DNA of 40,446 nt from Hyphococcus sp. (GCA_021776345.1 JAJFGC010000121.1:1-40446); one strand, 5' to 3'; shown: positions 24,556 through 34,142, numbered from the stretch's first letter. The notes: generated by a model from the sequence alone, not told the origin. Translations and numbers: made by a program.

Positions 24556-25581
24556 CTAGTCCGCAACCTCGTATGGTCCAAGCCTGGAAGCAATGGCATT
24601 CATCAGTTGAATTTCATCCGTATCATGAGTTTTCTTTATGTGCTCGGAAAGGTAAAACACCGCCGCTTCCCATGCCCATTTTTCATCACCAAGCGCCGCC
24701 TGAACAAGCTCATACTCAAACTTCTTGTCCGGCTTGCGAGCCACGCTTGCATTCGCGGCCATGGCCGCCGTTTCTCCTAATTCGGTCGTCACTTCAACGT
24801 CAGCGCCAAGAGCCGTCAGAACCGCGCTTTCTTCATATCGAAGCCAATGCGCAGCCAGCATAAGCGCCGTCATGTTTTGATCTTCCGGATGAAAGCGTTC
24901 TCCACGTGGCGTTGCAAAATTGAGATCTCCGCCAGCCTCCAGAACCAACAAGAAACAAACCCATTTTTTATTTTTTGATTGATCATGCACCACAGAAGCC
25001 ATTAACGGTGTAAGCGATCCCCGGCCAGGTTTATTGACATCAGCCCCATATGACAAAAGCATTTTTAACGCGCCGCTGTGACCATTATAGGCGGCGACAG
25101 CCAACATTGTGTAACCGCCAAATCGATGAAAAGGATTTCTGTCGTAAATGAGGCGGCTTTCCTGATCGGGGTTTGCGCCAGCCTTCAACAATACTTCAAC
25201 GATATCGGTATGCCCGCCAGCCGTCGCGAAATAAAGAGCAGAGCCGCGATCATAATTGGCTGATTTGCGCGCATAAGAACCAAAGAGCGATGCCTTATGA
25301 GACAGGTCAACATCTGCCCCGCTTTCAATTAATAGCGAGACAACAGGCACGCAATTTAAATTTGCCGCAACTTTCAAAGCGGTCGACTGGCCTGTTCCAA
25401 CCTTATTTATATCAGCGCCAGATTGAATCAGTCGCCTCACCTCACCGACGTCGCATAAGGCGGAGGCAGCCGCGAGAGGCGCCAATTCTGATTTTGCATG
25501 GGCGCTTTCAAGGCTGCACCATACAAAAAACACTGCAATTATCGCTACTAATCTATTCGGAACAGATAGCGCGCCCATCAT
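24556..25581 (-). CDS. Exported ankyrin-repeat protein
   Basis: A protein of about 341 residues with a signal peptide (helix VAIIAVFFVWCSL, cleavage likely after ESAHA). Ankyrin repeats follow: GEVRRLIQSGADINKVGTG, VPVVSLLIESGADVD, HTDIVEVLLKAGANPD, SGALKMLLSYGADVNKPGRG and a last degenerate copy with LTALGADVEVTTELG. Such proteins bind partner proteins in the periplasm. The partner is unknown. I choose ATG 25581 because GGAG precedes it at normal distance. ATG at 25593 or 25602 would lengthen the signal peptide. Base composition is somewhat more AT-rich than its neighbours. Confidence 0.85.
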   Translation of the reverse strand: MMGALSVPNRLVAIIAVFFVWCSLESAHAKSELAPLAAASALCDVGEVRRLIQSGADINKVGTGQSTALKVAANLNCVPVVSLLIESGADVDLSHKASLFGSYARKSANYDRGSALYFATAGGHTDIVEVLLKAGANPDQESRLIYDRNPFHRFGGYTMLAVAAYNGHSGALKMLLSYGADVNKPGRGSLTPLMASVVHDQSKNKKWVCFLLVLEAGGDLNFATPRGERFHPEDQNMTALMLAAHWLRYEESAVLTALGADVEVTTELGETAAMAANASVARKPDKKFEYELVQAALGDEKWAWEAAVFYLSEHIKKTHDTDEIQLMNAIASRLGPYEVAD

Positions 25582-25685
25582 GAGCCGCTCCATGAAAGCC
25601 ATTCATTAGAGTGACTTCTCATAGCAATGTTGTGCAATAGTTTGGCCGCTCACCTTCTCGTGAGAGAGGCTAAAGCCATCACTAT

Positions 25686-26213
25686 TCAAGGCTTATTTGC
25701 GCTCATGCCTTTCAATATTAGCGCTTCCGCCTCGTCCCGGTCACGCCAACCGACAAGCTTGACCCATTTCTCCGGCTCAAGATCCTTATAATGCTGAAAG
25801 AAATGACTGATGCGTTCAATCAGAATTTCCGGAAGATCCGTGTACGCTTCAATATTGGAGTAATACCTGGTTAGGCGTGCGCTTGGCACAGCGAGAATTT
25901 TTTCGTCAAGACCCGCCTCATCCTCCATGAGAAGAACGCCAACCGGACGAACAGCGACGACAGCGCCCGGAAAAAGCGGGCGGTTGCCGACGACCATAAC
26001 ATCGACCGGATCACCATCATCAGCGAGCGTGCCGGGGATAAACCCGTAATTACACGGATAGCGCATCTCCGTGTAGAGAAAGCGATCGACGAACATCGCG
26101 CCAGAGGGTTTGTCTATTTCATATTTGATCGCGTCACCGCCAAGCGGTACTTCGATCACGACATTGACGTCTTTTGGCGGGTTTTCGCCGGTGGGGATTT
26201 TTGAAAGATCCAT
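25686..26213 (-). CDS. ppa: Inorganic pyrophosphatase (family I)
   Basis: A 175-residue cytosolic enzyme that hydrolyses pyrophosphate to phosphate and drives biosynthetic reactions forward. The metal-binding signature DGDPVDVMV (about 68-76) is intact, as are KYEIDKPSG and YPCNYGFIPGT. Length is that of bacterial hexameric enzymes. It lies six bases after argG on the same strand. Because argininosuccinate synthase releases pyrophosphate, the pairing makes metabolic sense. Confidence 0.96.
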   Translation of the reverse strand: MDLSKIPTGENPPKDVNVVIEVPLGGDAIKYEIDKPSGAMFVDRFLYTEMRYPCNYGFIPGTLADDGDPVDVMVVGNRPLFPGAVVAVRPVGVLLMEDEAGLDEKILAVPSARLTRYYSNIEAYTDLPEILIERISHFFQHYKDLEPEKWVKLVGWRDRDEAEALILKGMSANKP

Positions 26214-26219
26214 GGGAGA

Positions 26220-27443
26220 CTAGCTCACATTCTGATTACGTCGCGCCAACAATTTTAGCCGCAAGGCATTGAGCTTGATGAAGCCCTCCGCATCTTTTTG
26301 GTCATAGACCGCATCTTCTTCAAAGGTGACATGGGCTTCGGAATAAATCGTATGCTCGGACTGGCGAGCGATAACATTGACTGAGCCCTTATAGAGCTTG
26401 AGCGTGACTGCGCCGGTGACATGTTCCTGGCTCTTATCTATTGCGGCCTGCAGCATTTCCCGCTCCGGTGCGTACCAGAAGCCATTATAGATAAGCTCAG
26501 CATAACGCGGCATCAGCTCATCTTTTAAGTGTCCGGCGCCGCGATCCAGCGTGATCTGCTCGATCCCGCGATGGGCGGCGAGAAGAATGGCGCCGCCGGG
26601 CGTTTCGTAAACCCCACGGGATTTCATCCCGACGAAACGGTTTTCCACGAGATCAAGTCGGCCAACGCCATGCGCGCGGCCATACTCATTAAGCTGGGTC
26701 AACAACGCCGCCGGCGACAGCGCTTCGCCATTAATCGAGACCGCATCGCCGCGCTCAAAGCCGACTTCAATCATCTCTGCAATATCCGGCGCATCTTCCG
26801 GATTGACCGTACGCTGATAAACATAATCTGGCGCAACCTCGCCCGGATCCTCCAGCACTTTACCTTCCGAAGAGGTGTGCAAAAGGTTGGCGTCGACGGA
26901 AAACGGCGCCTCGCCGCGCTTATCTTTCGGAATTTCAATCTGATGTTTTTCGGCAAAAGCGATCAGTTTCTCGCGCGAATTCAGATCCCATTCCCGCCAT
27001 GGCGCAATCACATGGATGTCCGGGTTCAGGGCGTAGGCGTTTAGCTCAAACCGCACCTGGTCATTGCCCTTGCCGGTCGCGCCATGAGCAACCGCATCGG
27101 CGCCGGTTTTCCTGGCAATCTCAACCAGCCGTTTTGCGATAAGCGGCCGCGCGATCGAGGTGCCCAGGAGATAAAGCCCTTCATAAACCGCATTGGCGCG
27201 GAACATCGGGAAGACAAAGTCACGCACGAATTCCTCGCGCAGATCGTCAATATAAATCTCTTTGATCCCGGCGCGCTCAGCTTTGCGCCGCGCTGGCTCC
27301 AGCTCCTCGCCCTGCCCGAGGTCGGCGGTGAAAGTCACGACCTCGCAGTCATATTCGACCTGCAGCCATTTCAGGATCACCGATGTGTCGAGCCCGCCGG
27401 AATAGGCAAGGACGACTTTGTTGATGTCTTTTTTCTCGGGCAT
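26220..27443 (-). CDS. argG: Argininosuccinate synthase
   Basis: A 407-residue enzyme joining citrulline and aspartate with ATP to form argininosuccinate, the penultimate arginine step. The ATP pyrophosphatase loop AYSGGLDTS lies near residue 12, followed by [10 protein letters not shown], the LLGTSIARP segment, [14 protein letters not shown] and [20 protein letters not shown] at 27443 gives a family-normal N-terminus. An ATG three codons upstream (27452) is an alternative, and the frame runs further to 27491 without support. It is probably cotranscribed with ppa. A divergent TetR gene starts about 110 bp away. Confidence 0.96.
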   Translation of the reverse strand: MPEKKDINKVVLAYSGGLDTSVILKWLQVEYDCEVVTFTADLGQGEELEPARRKAERAGIKEIYIDDLREEFVRDFVFPMFRANAVYEGLYLLGTSIARPLIAKRLVEIARKTGADAVAHGATGKGNDQVRFELNAYALNPDIHVIAPWREWDLNSREKLIAFAEKHQIEIPKDKRGEAPFSVDANLLHTSSEGKVLEDPGEVAPDYVYQRTVNPEDAPDIAEMIEVGFERGDAVSINGEALSPAALLTQLNEYGRAHGVGRLDLVENRFVGMKSRGVYETPGGAILLAAHRGIEQITLDRGAGHLKDELMPRYAELIYNGFWYAPEREMLQAAIDKSQEHVTGAVTLKLYKGSVNVIARQSEHTIYSEAHVTFEEDAVYDQKDAEGFIKLNALRLKLLARRNQNVS

Positions 27444-27524
27444 GGCGATCATCTTTCTTTCTGCAGCGCAGCATATACCTCGCTGGCGCAAAGGTGGCCA
27501 TAGGGGTCATGCATAGGCATACGC

Positions 27525-27556
27525 TTGACAAATAGAATAAGAATTCGTATTCTATT
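27525..27556 (+). promoter_or_regulatory. TetR promoter fully covered by a perfect inverted repeat
   Basis: TTGACA (27525-27530), a 17-base spacer and TATTCT (27548-27553) form a good promoter. The spacer and -10 are covered by a perfect inverted repeat, AATAGAATA and TATTCTATT (27531-27539 and 27548-27556) around an eight-base centre with GAATTC. Binding of the downstream TetR protein here would block transcription. The -10 ends six bases before the ATG, so the mRNA should start at or next to the start codon. Confidence 0.72.
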
Positions 27557-27559
27557 TTT

Positions 27560-28180
27560 ATGAAAACCGCTTCCCAAAACCGCAGTCGAGCCAGCCATGA
27601 AGCTATCCTCAAAGCTGCAGAGCGCCTCATTGAAGAAAAACCGTTTGCGAAACTGTCTGTAAACGAGATCACGAAATCAGCGGGAGTATCCGTTGGGTGC
27701 TTTTATGGACGCTTTGAATCCAAGACAGCTCTACTGATCGCCATGCATTCACGATATGAAGAGTATCGGAACACATTTCTCGCAGAAGCTCTTTGTGAGG
27801 ATAATTGGCGAAACGCACCTCTCCGAGAACGCGTCCGCGGTGTCGTATCGGCATTCATCTCCCTGATGCGGGCACGGCGTGGCTTATTGAAATCATTTTT
27901 ACTCAGATACTGGGCGCACCCGGAAGACATGACAGAACTTTTTAAAGGGCGCCTCGGCAATAATTATCAAATGGCCGGCGCCCTCATCCTTTCCGCAAAA
28001 GATGAGATTACCGCAGAAAACCCTGAAAAGGCGTGCCGGCTGGCCATCTCGATCCTGGCAGGCGCCTGCCGCGATATAATTATTATGAAACCTGCGGACG
28101 CGCCTGGCGCAGCTGATGCGGATGACAAACAACTGACAGATGCGCTCACTGACGCAGCGCTCGGAATTCTTGCCGCCTAA
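27560..28180 (+). CDS. TetR family regulator, probably leaderless and self-repressing
   Basis: A 206-residue regulator with the helix-turn-helix AILKAAERLIEEKPFAKLSV, NEITKSAGVSVGCFYGRFES, KTALLIAMHSRY (about residues 15-65). The C-terminal helical domain carries no recognisable ligand motif. The ATG has no ribosome site; the -10 of its promoter ends six bases upstream, so leaderless translation is likely. A perfect inverted repeat in the promoter is the expected operator. The exported hydrolase gene begins 21 bp after the stop, so both are probably one transcription unit and the hydrolase is the likely regulated function. Confidence 0.9.
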   Translation: MKTASQNRSRASHEAILKAAERLIEEKPFAKLSVNEITKSAGVSVGCFYGRFESKTALLIAMHSRYEEYRNTFLAEALCEDNWRNAPLRERVRGVVSAFISLMRARRGLLKSFLLRYWAHPEDMTELFKGRLGNNYQMAGALILSAKDEITAENPEKACRLAISILAGACRDIIIMKPADAPGAADADDKQLTDALTDAALGILAA

Positions 28181-28201
28181 ACAAGTTTCAAGAGTAACAT
28201 T

Positions 28202-29662
28202 ATGAAGATCTTGCTATTCATTATCTCTTTTTTTATTGGTGGTTGCGCCGCCATAAATGATGCCCATACAGATTTTAGTGGACCAGCGCCGACAAAACCC
28301 TGCCCTCAATTTGACGCTACTGGGGACTATCTCTGCTACGCCATTGATGTCGCGGAAAACCCTGAACAACAAAACGGCAGGCGGTTGTCGCTCGAAGTGA
28401 TCGTATTACGCGCCCATAACCAGGAAGGCGCCGAAGATCCGCTATTCGTCATTCCTGGCGGCCCGGGACAGTCAGCGACGCGCGCGGTCGGCGCGCGTAA
28501 TTATTTTATAAGCGTCTTTGACGGCGTCAGACGCAATCGCGACATCGTTTTGATTGCGCCGCGTGGAACGGCTGGTGCAAATGAGTTGCGCCTCAGCCCA
28601 AATGCTGAAGCGCTTTTTGATCATCTCGATACAATCATCCCCGCCACATGGGCGCGAGACGGCCGGCGGGCGCTGTCGGCGAAGGCAGAGCTGTCACAGT
28701 ACACGACATCGCGCATTGTCGACGACCTTGAGGCGACACGGCGCGCAATTGGCTATAAGAAAATAAACCTCTACGGCACATCCTATGGTTCGCGCGTCGC
28801 ACAGCTCTACGCCATTCGCTACCCGGAGAACGCACGCGCCATTATATTGAAGGCGCCCCTGCCGCCATCAGTTCCGATCCCGTTATCTTATACTGCTAAT
28901 TCCGAGCGGGCATTGCGCCTCCATTTCGACCATTGCCGGAAAACGCCAACCTGCGCTGCTGCTTTTCCAAACCTCGACACCGACTTCTCCCGGTTGATGG
29001 AAACGCTTGCCGCCAGCCCTGCGCGCATTGAGATTACCAACCCGATGACGGGCGAAGCGCAAAATATTACTGTCTCTGATACGGCATTCGGATTATTATT
29101 GCGCAGTATAATGATGAATGCTGGAGCCGCGACAAATATACCCGCCCTTATTCACAATGCCGCAAATGGCGATTTCGCCATGATTAGTCAGTTGGTCCCA
29201 ATCATACGGAGCAGCTACGCAACGCAGCTCGCCAGCGGGATGGCGCTTTCGGTAATCGCCGCAGAAGACATTCCGCTGATGGAGCCAAAAGCGGTTGCGC
29301 AGGATGCAAATGCTGGATTCTTAAAAGGCGCTGTCGGACGCGGCATTCAGGAAGCAGCAAAAGATTGGCCGGCCGGAGCGCCAGGCCCCGACCGCTACTC
29401 ATTCATGGAAGGTGACACGCCGACGCTGATCATTGCTGGTGAACTGGACCCTGCCACACCGCCAGAATATGGCGCGCTTATTGCGGCTGCCCTTTCCAAT
29501 GCAAGGCTTGTGGTTTTTTCGGGCGGCGCGCATTCCGCGTCCAACTTCTCGGGTATCGACAGGATGATGACCGACTTTATCGAAAGCGCCGATCCTTTCA
29601 CCGTCGATATCTCCCCGGCGACCGACAATAAACTGTTGCCGCCGGTTACACCCGAATCCTGA
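28202..29662 (+). CDS. Exported alpha/beta hydrolase (tripeptidyl aminopeptidase-like), lipoprotein
   Basis: A 486-residue alpha/beta hydrolase. The N-terminus MKILLFIISFFIGGC is a lipoprotein signal with Cys at 15. PGGPGQSA supplies the oxyanion-hole region, GTSYGSRVAQ the nucleophile elbow, GELDPATPP the acid and GGAHSAS the His. This order matches TAP/proline-iminopeptidase-like exopeptidases (family S33). One oddity: the conserved DQRGTG after the hydrophobic strand is APRGTAG here. It lies 21 bp after the TetR gene and is probably controlled by it. The stop is 23 bp from the convergent amidohydrolase gene. Substrate could be a peptide or a small ester or amide. Confidence 0.86.
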   Translation: MKILLFIISFFIGGCAAINDAHTDFSGPAPTKPCPQFDATGDYLCYAIDVAENPEQQNGRRLSLEVIVLRAHNQEGAEDPLFVIPGGPGQSATRAVGARNYFISVFDGVRRNRDIVLIAPRGTAGANELRLSPNAEALFDHLDTIIPATWARDGRRALSAKAELSQYTTSRIVDDLEATRRAIGYKKINLYGTSYGSRVAQLYAIRYPENARAIILKAPLPPSVPIPLSYTANSERALRLHFDHCRKTPTCAAAFPNLDTDFSRLMETLAASPARIEITNPMTGEAQNITVSDTAFGLLLRSIMMNAGAATNIPALIHNAANGDFAMISQLVPIIRSSYATQLASGMALSVIAAEDIPLMEPKAVAQDANAGFLKGAVGRGIQEAAKDWPAGAPGPDRYSFMEGDTPTLIIAGELDPATPPEYGALIAAALSNARLVVFSGGAHSASNFSGIDRMMTDFIESADPFTVDISPATDNKLLPPVTPES

Positions 29663-29685
29663 TAGACTTAACGTTGAAGGCAGCC

Positions 29686-30999
29686 TTAATCGCCATCAAA
29701 TAGCGCCATCGCTGCGGTCACCATCGCTTCGGTACCCATCTTGATGACCGGTTCAGGCTCGATTTTGAAGAACGGCGAGTGGTGCGACGGTGCGCTTGCG
29801 ACGTCGCCTGCCGGCGTGCCGCCAACGTTAAAATAAACGCCCTTAACACCGGTCTCTGGCGTAATAAAATAGGCAAAATCCTCCGCCCCCATGCCTTCGC
29901 GCGGCTGATCGAGTAAAACACCCTCGCCCATCTGATCGGCGATGGCGGTGCGCACGCGCATTGCCGTTTCGCGGTCATTAATGGTCGGCGGGGTTGTTTC
30001 GGTTTTTGAGCGGATCACCTCCGGCATCAGTTTTTTCGGGACGCCCAGAGAGATCGCAACGCCCTCGGCGACGCGATCAATCGCGTCCAGCAATTGCGTG
30101 CGCACTTCTGGATTGTTTGAGCGCACAGTCAGCTGCATCTCGACTTTGTCGCTGATAATATTGTGCTTGGATCCGCCGTGAATAGCGCCGACCGTGATGA
30201 CGCCAGCCTCTTGCGGGGCGATGGTGCGCGAGACTACGGACTGCAGCGAGACGACGATTTGCGAGGCGACCAGAACGGGATCAATGCCTTTATGGGGCGA
30301 GGCTCCATGCGCGCCGACGCCATGCACGATAATATCGACGCTGTCCGAAGAAGAGGCGCGGATGCCGAGCGGCACTTCGATGCGCCCGCTTGGCTTTTGC
30401 GCCGACACATGAAACGCGAGCGCATAATCCGGTTTTGGGAAACGCTTGTAGAGTCCGTCCTCCAACATAGCGCGGGCGCCGGATATGCGTTCCTCTGCAG
30501 GCTGCCCAATCAGGACGAGCGTTCCCGACCACTGACCCCTGCGCGCCACCATCTGCCGCGCCGTTCCTACCAGTGAAGTAATGTGGGTGTCGTGTCCGCA
30601 GGCATGCATCACAGGCTTCACCTTGCCGTCAATGTCTTCTTGCGACGCCGTGGAGGCGTAAGCCAACCCTGAATTCTCCAGGATTGGCAGGCCATCCATA
30701 TCCGCGCGGACGAGCACTGTTGGCCCCAGGCCATTTTCAAGAACCGCGACAATACCGGTCCCCCCAACCCCCTCCGTTACATCATACCCAAGCGCGCGAA
30801 GTTCGGCCGCGAGGCGTTTTGATGTTTCAAATTCACGATGAGAAAGCTCGGGATTGGCGTGGAAATGGGTGAACAGCGCCGCCAAATTGGCGTCATAGTC
30901 GGCAGCAATAGCCTCTTTAAGGCTTGATTGCGCCGACGCTGAAACTGAGAAAAGCAAGGCGCCTATCGCCAGTGCCGACATTCGAATGAGCTTGTTCAT
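29686..30999 (-). CDS. Exported M20D amidohydrolase (hippurate hydrolase-like)
   Basis: A 437-residue zinc-dependent amidohydrolase. A Sec signal peptide (about 1-23, ending SASA) is followed by the M20D domain with RADMDGLPI, MHACGHDTHITSLVG (metal-binding Cys and His), GQPAEE and ALAFHVSA. The dimerisation domain around VHGVGAHGASPHKGIDP is complete. Relatives remove N-acyl groups from amino acids or conjugates. Periplasmic location is unusual for the classical cytosolic enzymes but known in marine alphaproteobacteria. It lies 17 bp downstream of the carboxylesterase gene on the same strand, so the two are likely cotranscribed. Confidence 0.92.
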   Translation of the reverse strand: MNKLIRMSALAIGALLFSVSASAQSSLKEAIAADYDANLAALFTHFHANPELSHREFETSKRLAAELRALGYDVTEGVGGTGIVAVLENGLGPTVLVRADMDGLPILENSGLAYASTASQEDIDGKVKPVMHACGHDTHITSLVGTARQMVARRGQWSGTLVLIGQPAEERISGARAMLEDGLYKRFPKPDYALAFHVSAQKPSGRIEVPLGIRASSSDSVDIIVHGVGAHGASPHKGIDPVLVASQIVVSLQSVVSRTIAPQEAGVITVGAIHGGSKHNIISDKVEMQLTVRSNNPEVRTQLLDAIDRVAEGVAISLGVPKKLMPEVIRSKTETTPPTINDRETAMRVRTAIADQMGEGVLLDQPREGMGAEDFAYFITPETGVKGVYFNVGGTPAGDVASAPSHHSPFFKIEPEPVIKMGTEAMVTAAMALFDGD

Positions 31000-31016
31000 G
31001 CGGTCGCCTTATCAGA

Positions 31017-32726
31017 TTATTGTGCAGCTAAGGCGCACCCTATCTCGCGCGCCATATCCCCGGCAAGCGCTGGCAGCCAAACGCCTGCCGCCTCGACTAT
31101 GGCACAGCGTTCTTCGTCGTCCAGACGCTGGTCCATCTTAAGCTCCGAGACCAATCTCTCGACTGTATAGACATCGCGCAGCACCTCGACGCCGCCGTCA
31201 TTTGCGGAATCAAAACGCATCAAGGACCCGCCGTTTTTTTGCCATTGGGGCCAGATTAGCAACCCGTCGCCGCCGCCTGACGGATCGCCGCCGCGCGCAA
31301 ACTCGGCCCAATAGGAGCCCATTCTGTCTGCAAGTTCCTGCCGGGTTTTGAGTGTGTTTTTCTTGAACAGGGTTTTGTCGAGCGGCCCCAGCAATTTGAA
31401 CCGGTTAAACACGAACGGAATTTCAACAGCATGCCCGGCGCCCAAAAGACGGCCAAGATCAGTGAAAAGAAAACGCCCGCCCTCGTCCCAGTCAAAGCGA
31501 TAGGCGTAAACCTCATCATGACCGGCCGCCGCCATCATCGCCGCCGGCTGATCAACCGAACGGATACGCCAGATCCGGCTCAGATAATCTGACACCGCAT
31601 CGTAATAATCCTTATCGCGCGGAACCAGGAAAATACCGAAAATTTTCTTGGTCAATTCCGGGCTCGCAATATGGAAGAATTTCATTTCGTCGCGGTTGGT
31701 TCCGGTAATGATCGGAACCGCGTTAAAGGCTCCATTTGTCCCGAATGCCTCACGCAATGGATAAAGCGGCAACGTAACGCCGTCCTGGATTACCGTCGGC
31801 AGCGCCAGGCGGTCATATTCGTCCTTGCCATAGGCAATAAGCAAATCCTCGGCGGAGACAGCGCGCAAATCCGCCGCGCTCGTTGCGCCAAGGCGTTCAA
31901 CAATCACTTTCGAAGGGTTATCTCCGCTCTCTCCCATCTCAGCGTCAGCCAGCGCCACACTGTCAAAACTGCCTGACTGGATAATGGCGCGATCAAACGA
32001 GCCCGCTGCGAGCGGCGACGCCATTAACGCGGCGACATTGTGCCCGCCGGCGCTTTCGCCAAATACAGTGATGTTTTCCGGGTCACCGCCAAACGCGGCA
32101 ATATTTTCCCGCACCCATTTCAAGGATGCGATGAGATCAAGCAAGGCAAAGTTTGCGGCGGCGTCTTCGCCGACATCGGCGCTATCGCGCACCCATTCCT
32201 GTGCGAACCATCCGAGGGGACCGAGACGATATTGCACCGGCACGATAATAACGCCTTCGTTGAGAGCGAGATTTGATCCATCATAGGATGACGCTCGGCC
32301 CCAGACATTGGAACCGCCGTGCACCCAAACCATAACGGGCAGTTTTTTGCTTTGCGCATCGGGCGGGGCGTAAATATCGAGATACAGACAATCTTCCGAA
32401 CCGATATAAAGGCCGGGATCAATGCCTTCGCTGACATTAAGCCCATTGGTCATCTGCATGCAGCGCTCGGCGAAGCGGGTTGCATCGCGCCGTCCATCCC
32501 ATGCCGCCGGCGGTCTTGGCGCACGCCAACGCAAATCACCTTGCGGGGCCGCCGCGAAGGGAAGACCGCGCCAAGCATGGGCTCCGGCGGCGGTTGTCAG
32601 ACCAATAATTTCACCACCCGAAACGGTGCGCATGGTGGCGTCGTCAGGCTGCGCCGGGACGGGCTCATCTTCGCTCGCACAAGCCGCAATGGCGAGCAGT
32701 ATGACCACCCACAAAATCTGTTTCAT
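31017..32726 (-). CDS. Carboxylesterase family protein (type B), lipoprotein
   Basis: A 569-residue esterase. A lipoprotein signal (MKQILWVVILLAIAAC) puts it on the periplasmic side. The nucleophile elbow is GESAGGHNVAAL, the acid is probably the Glu in GTNRDEMKFF, and the His is in GAGHAVEIPFVFN. The oxyanion-hole segment WVHGGSNVWG and EDCLYLDIYAP are typical of type B carboxylesterases. I take ATG 32726, with GAGG five bases upstream. A TTG at 32750 would add eight codons. Neighbouring exported hydrolases suggest a local scavenging set. The substrate is unknown. Confidence 0.93.
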   Translation of the reverse strand: MKQILWVVILLAIAACASEDEPVPAQPDDATMRTVSGGEIIGLTTAAGAHAWRGLPFAAAPQGDLRWRAPRPPAAWDGRRDATRFAERCMQMTNGLNVSEGIDPGLYIGSEDCLYLDIYAPPDAQSKKLPVMVWVHGGSNVWGRASSYDGSNLALNEGVIIVPVQYRLGPLGWFAQEWVRDSADVGEDAAANFALLDLIASLKWVRENIAAFGGDPENITVFGESAGGHNVAALMASPLAAGSFDRAIIQSGSFDSVALADAEMGESGDNPSKVIVERLGATSAADLRAVSAEDLLIAYGKDEYDRLALPTVIQDGVTLPLYPLREAFGTNGAFNAVPIITGTNRDEMKFFHIASPELTKKIFGIFLVPRDKDYYDAVSDYLSRIWRIRSVDQPAAMMAAAGHDEVYAYRFDWDEGGRFLFTDLGRLLGAGHAVEIPFVFNRFKLLGPLDKTLFKKNTLKTRQELADRMGSYWAEFARGGDPSGGGDGLLIWPQWQKNGGSLMRFDSANDGGVEVLRDVYTVERLVSELKMDQRLDDEERCAIVEAAGVWLPALAGDMAREIGCALAAQ

Positions 32727-32909
32727 CATCCCCTCAGAGGTTGCCGTCAAAAGATAGCTTTTCCGCTATTTTTCTGTGCTGGAACAGATATTTTTGCAGC
32801 GCCTGCTGCGGTGGGGCGGGCGCCTCGCGCGGCAAAGCGCATTGGCGCCGCCCGCTACAGGGCGTACCATATCCGCCAATTTCAGAATGAATAGTGGAAG
32901 GCGGGCATT

Positions 32910-33953
32910 ATGACTTTTTTCAAAACATCAACACTGGCGGGCGCCGCAATGGCGGTCATCGCGACTGCGGCGCTCGCAGCGGACACGTCCGATTTCATCA
33001 ATGTGACAACGATCGACATCGAAGATTTTATCGGCACGGTTGAAATCAAAACCGGCAATCAAACGAACGTCTCTGTCCTGAAAACCGATGGCGCCAACGC
33101 CGCCTACCCCGTGCGCATGGACGCAAAAAGCGGAACCCTCACCATCCAAAGCGATGAAGACCCCGACCGGACGCGCTGGTGGGACGAGGTCAGCTGGCGC
33201 AAGCACCATGAAAATGCATTCAAGATTTTTCTTGAAGATTACCCGACGATTGTCATCACCGCGCCAAAAGGCACGGCGCTGTCTTTTGACAGTGCGGTCG
33301 TGCAGCTCGGGGCGGGCGACACCAACGGCGCATTGAAAGTGAGCGGCGGCTATGTCGAAGGTGAAATCGGCGATGTGGAAACGGCGGACATTAAAATCGA
33401 CGGGTCAGCCCATTTGAGAATAGGTGATGTCGCCCAGGAGTTGGGCGTGATGATCCGCGGCTCCGGTGACGTTATCGCCGGTACGGTAAAAACTGCCGCG
33501 ATTAATATTCAAGGGTCCGGTGATGTGACCGTGGGCGATGTTGATGGTTCTGCGCAAACACGCATCCGTGGCTCCGGCGACGTCCAGTTTGGCGGTATTG
33601 ACGGCGCCGCGACATTTCAAATTGGCGGCTCCGGCGATATCAAAACCGGCGACATTAAAGAAGGCGCCGACGTTTCCATCAACGGGTCCGGCGACGTCAT
33701 TCTTGCGAGCGTGAACGGCGCAACCACTGTCAGCGTGCATGGCAGCGGCGACACGCGGATCAATGGCGGTCGGTCGCAAGATTTAAAAGTCCGCGTCCAT
33801 GGCTCCGGCGAATTCCGCCATCAGGGCGTGGCCGTTAATCCGGACATTGCGGTTTACGGATCGGGCGACGTTTATGTTGCAGATTACGAAGGGAACATCC
33901 GCACCAGCGGCGACGGCGATATTCGTATTGCCGGGCGCAACTATGGCGATTAG
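32910..33953 (+). CDS. DUF2807-type exported beta-helix protein
   Basis: A 347-residue exported protein with a signal peptide (about 1-23, ending ALA). From about residue 175 it consists of a ladder of roughly 20-residue turns, each containing GSGD (seven GSGD, one GSGE and a final SGDGD). This is the putative auto-transporter adhesin / head-GIN (DUF2807) pattern, expected to form a right-handed beta-helix or prism. No outer-membrane barrel is present, so it is not a classical autotransporter. The function of the family is not established; surface or periplasmic adhesion is only suggested. A strong terminator follows. Confidence 0.88.
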   Translation: MTFFKTSTLAGAAMAVIATAALAADTSDFINVTTIDIEDFIGTVEIKTGNQTNVSVLKTDGANAAYPVRMDAKSGTLTIQSDEDPDRTRWWDEVSWRKHHENAFKIFLEDYPTIVITAPKGTALSFDSAVVQLGAGDTNGALKVSGGYVEGEIGDVETADIKIDGSAHLRIGDVAQELGVMIRGSGDVIAGTVKTAAINIQGSGDVTVGDVDGSAQTRIRGSGDVQFGGIDGAATFQIGGSGDIKTGDIKEGADVSINGSGDVILASVNGATTVSVHGSGDTRINGGRSQDLKVRVHGSGEFRHQGVAVNPDIAVYGSGDVYVADYEGNIRTSGDGDIRIAGRNYGD

Positions 33954-33999
33954 GCGTCCTGCACGTCAAAACCCTTTAATATCAGTCTGTTCTAACCAG

Positions 34000-34024
34000 A
34001 AGGCGGTCCCCACCGGACCGCCTT
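34000..34024 (+). terminator. Rho-independent terminator after the DUF2807 gene
   Basis: Perfect 10-bp stem AAGGCGGTCC / GGACCGCCTT with a five-base loop and a run of four Ts running on from the stem. It lies 46 bases after the stop at 33953. Confidence 0.9.
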
Positions 34025-34142
34025 TTGTATTGCCTGATTGAGTTATTCTTAAATTCTGGAAACGGCTGATTAACGAAAACCCCTTAGAGTTGCGCCATGT
34101 GCTAAGCACAACTTATCGATCCTTAGAAGAGGAACGTAGTCA

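Noticed and set aside
24387-24599. Minus-strand open frame of 70 codons in the intergenic stretch
   Set aside because: It overlaps the 3' end of the ankyrin gene, has no ribosome site and a composition unlike a real protein.
32319-32894. Plus-strand open frame of 191 codons
   Set aside because: Antisense to the carboxylesterase gene, with no plausible start or protein-like composition.
33430-33900. Regularly spaced DNA repeats that might be a CRISPR array
   Set aside because: The period comes from the GSGD codons of a protein ladder. The units are not conserved as DNA and the frame is intact.
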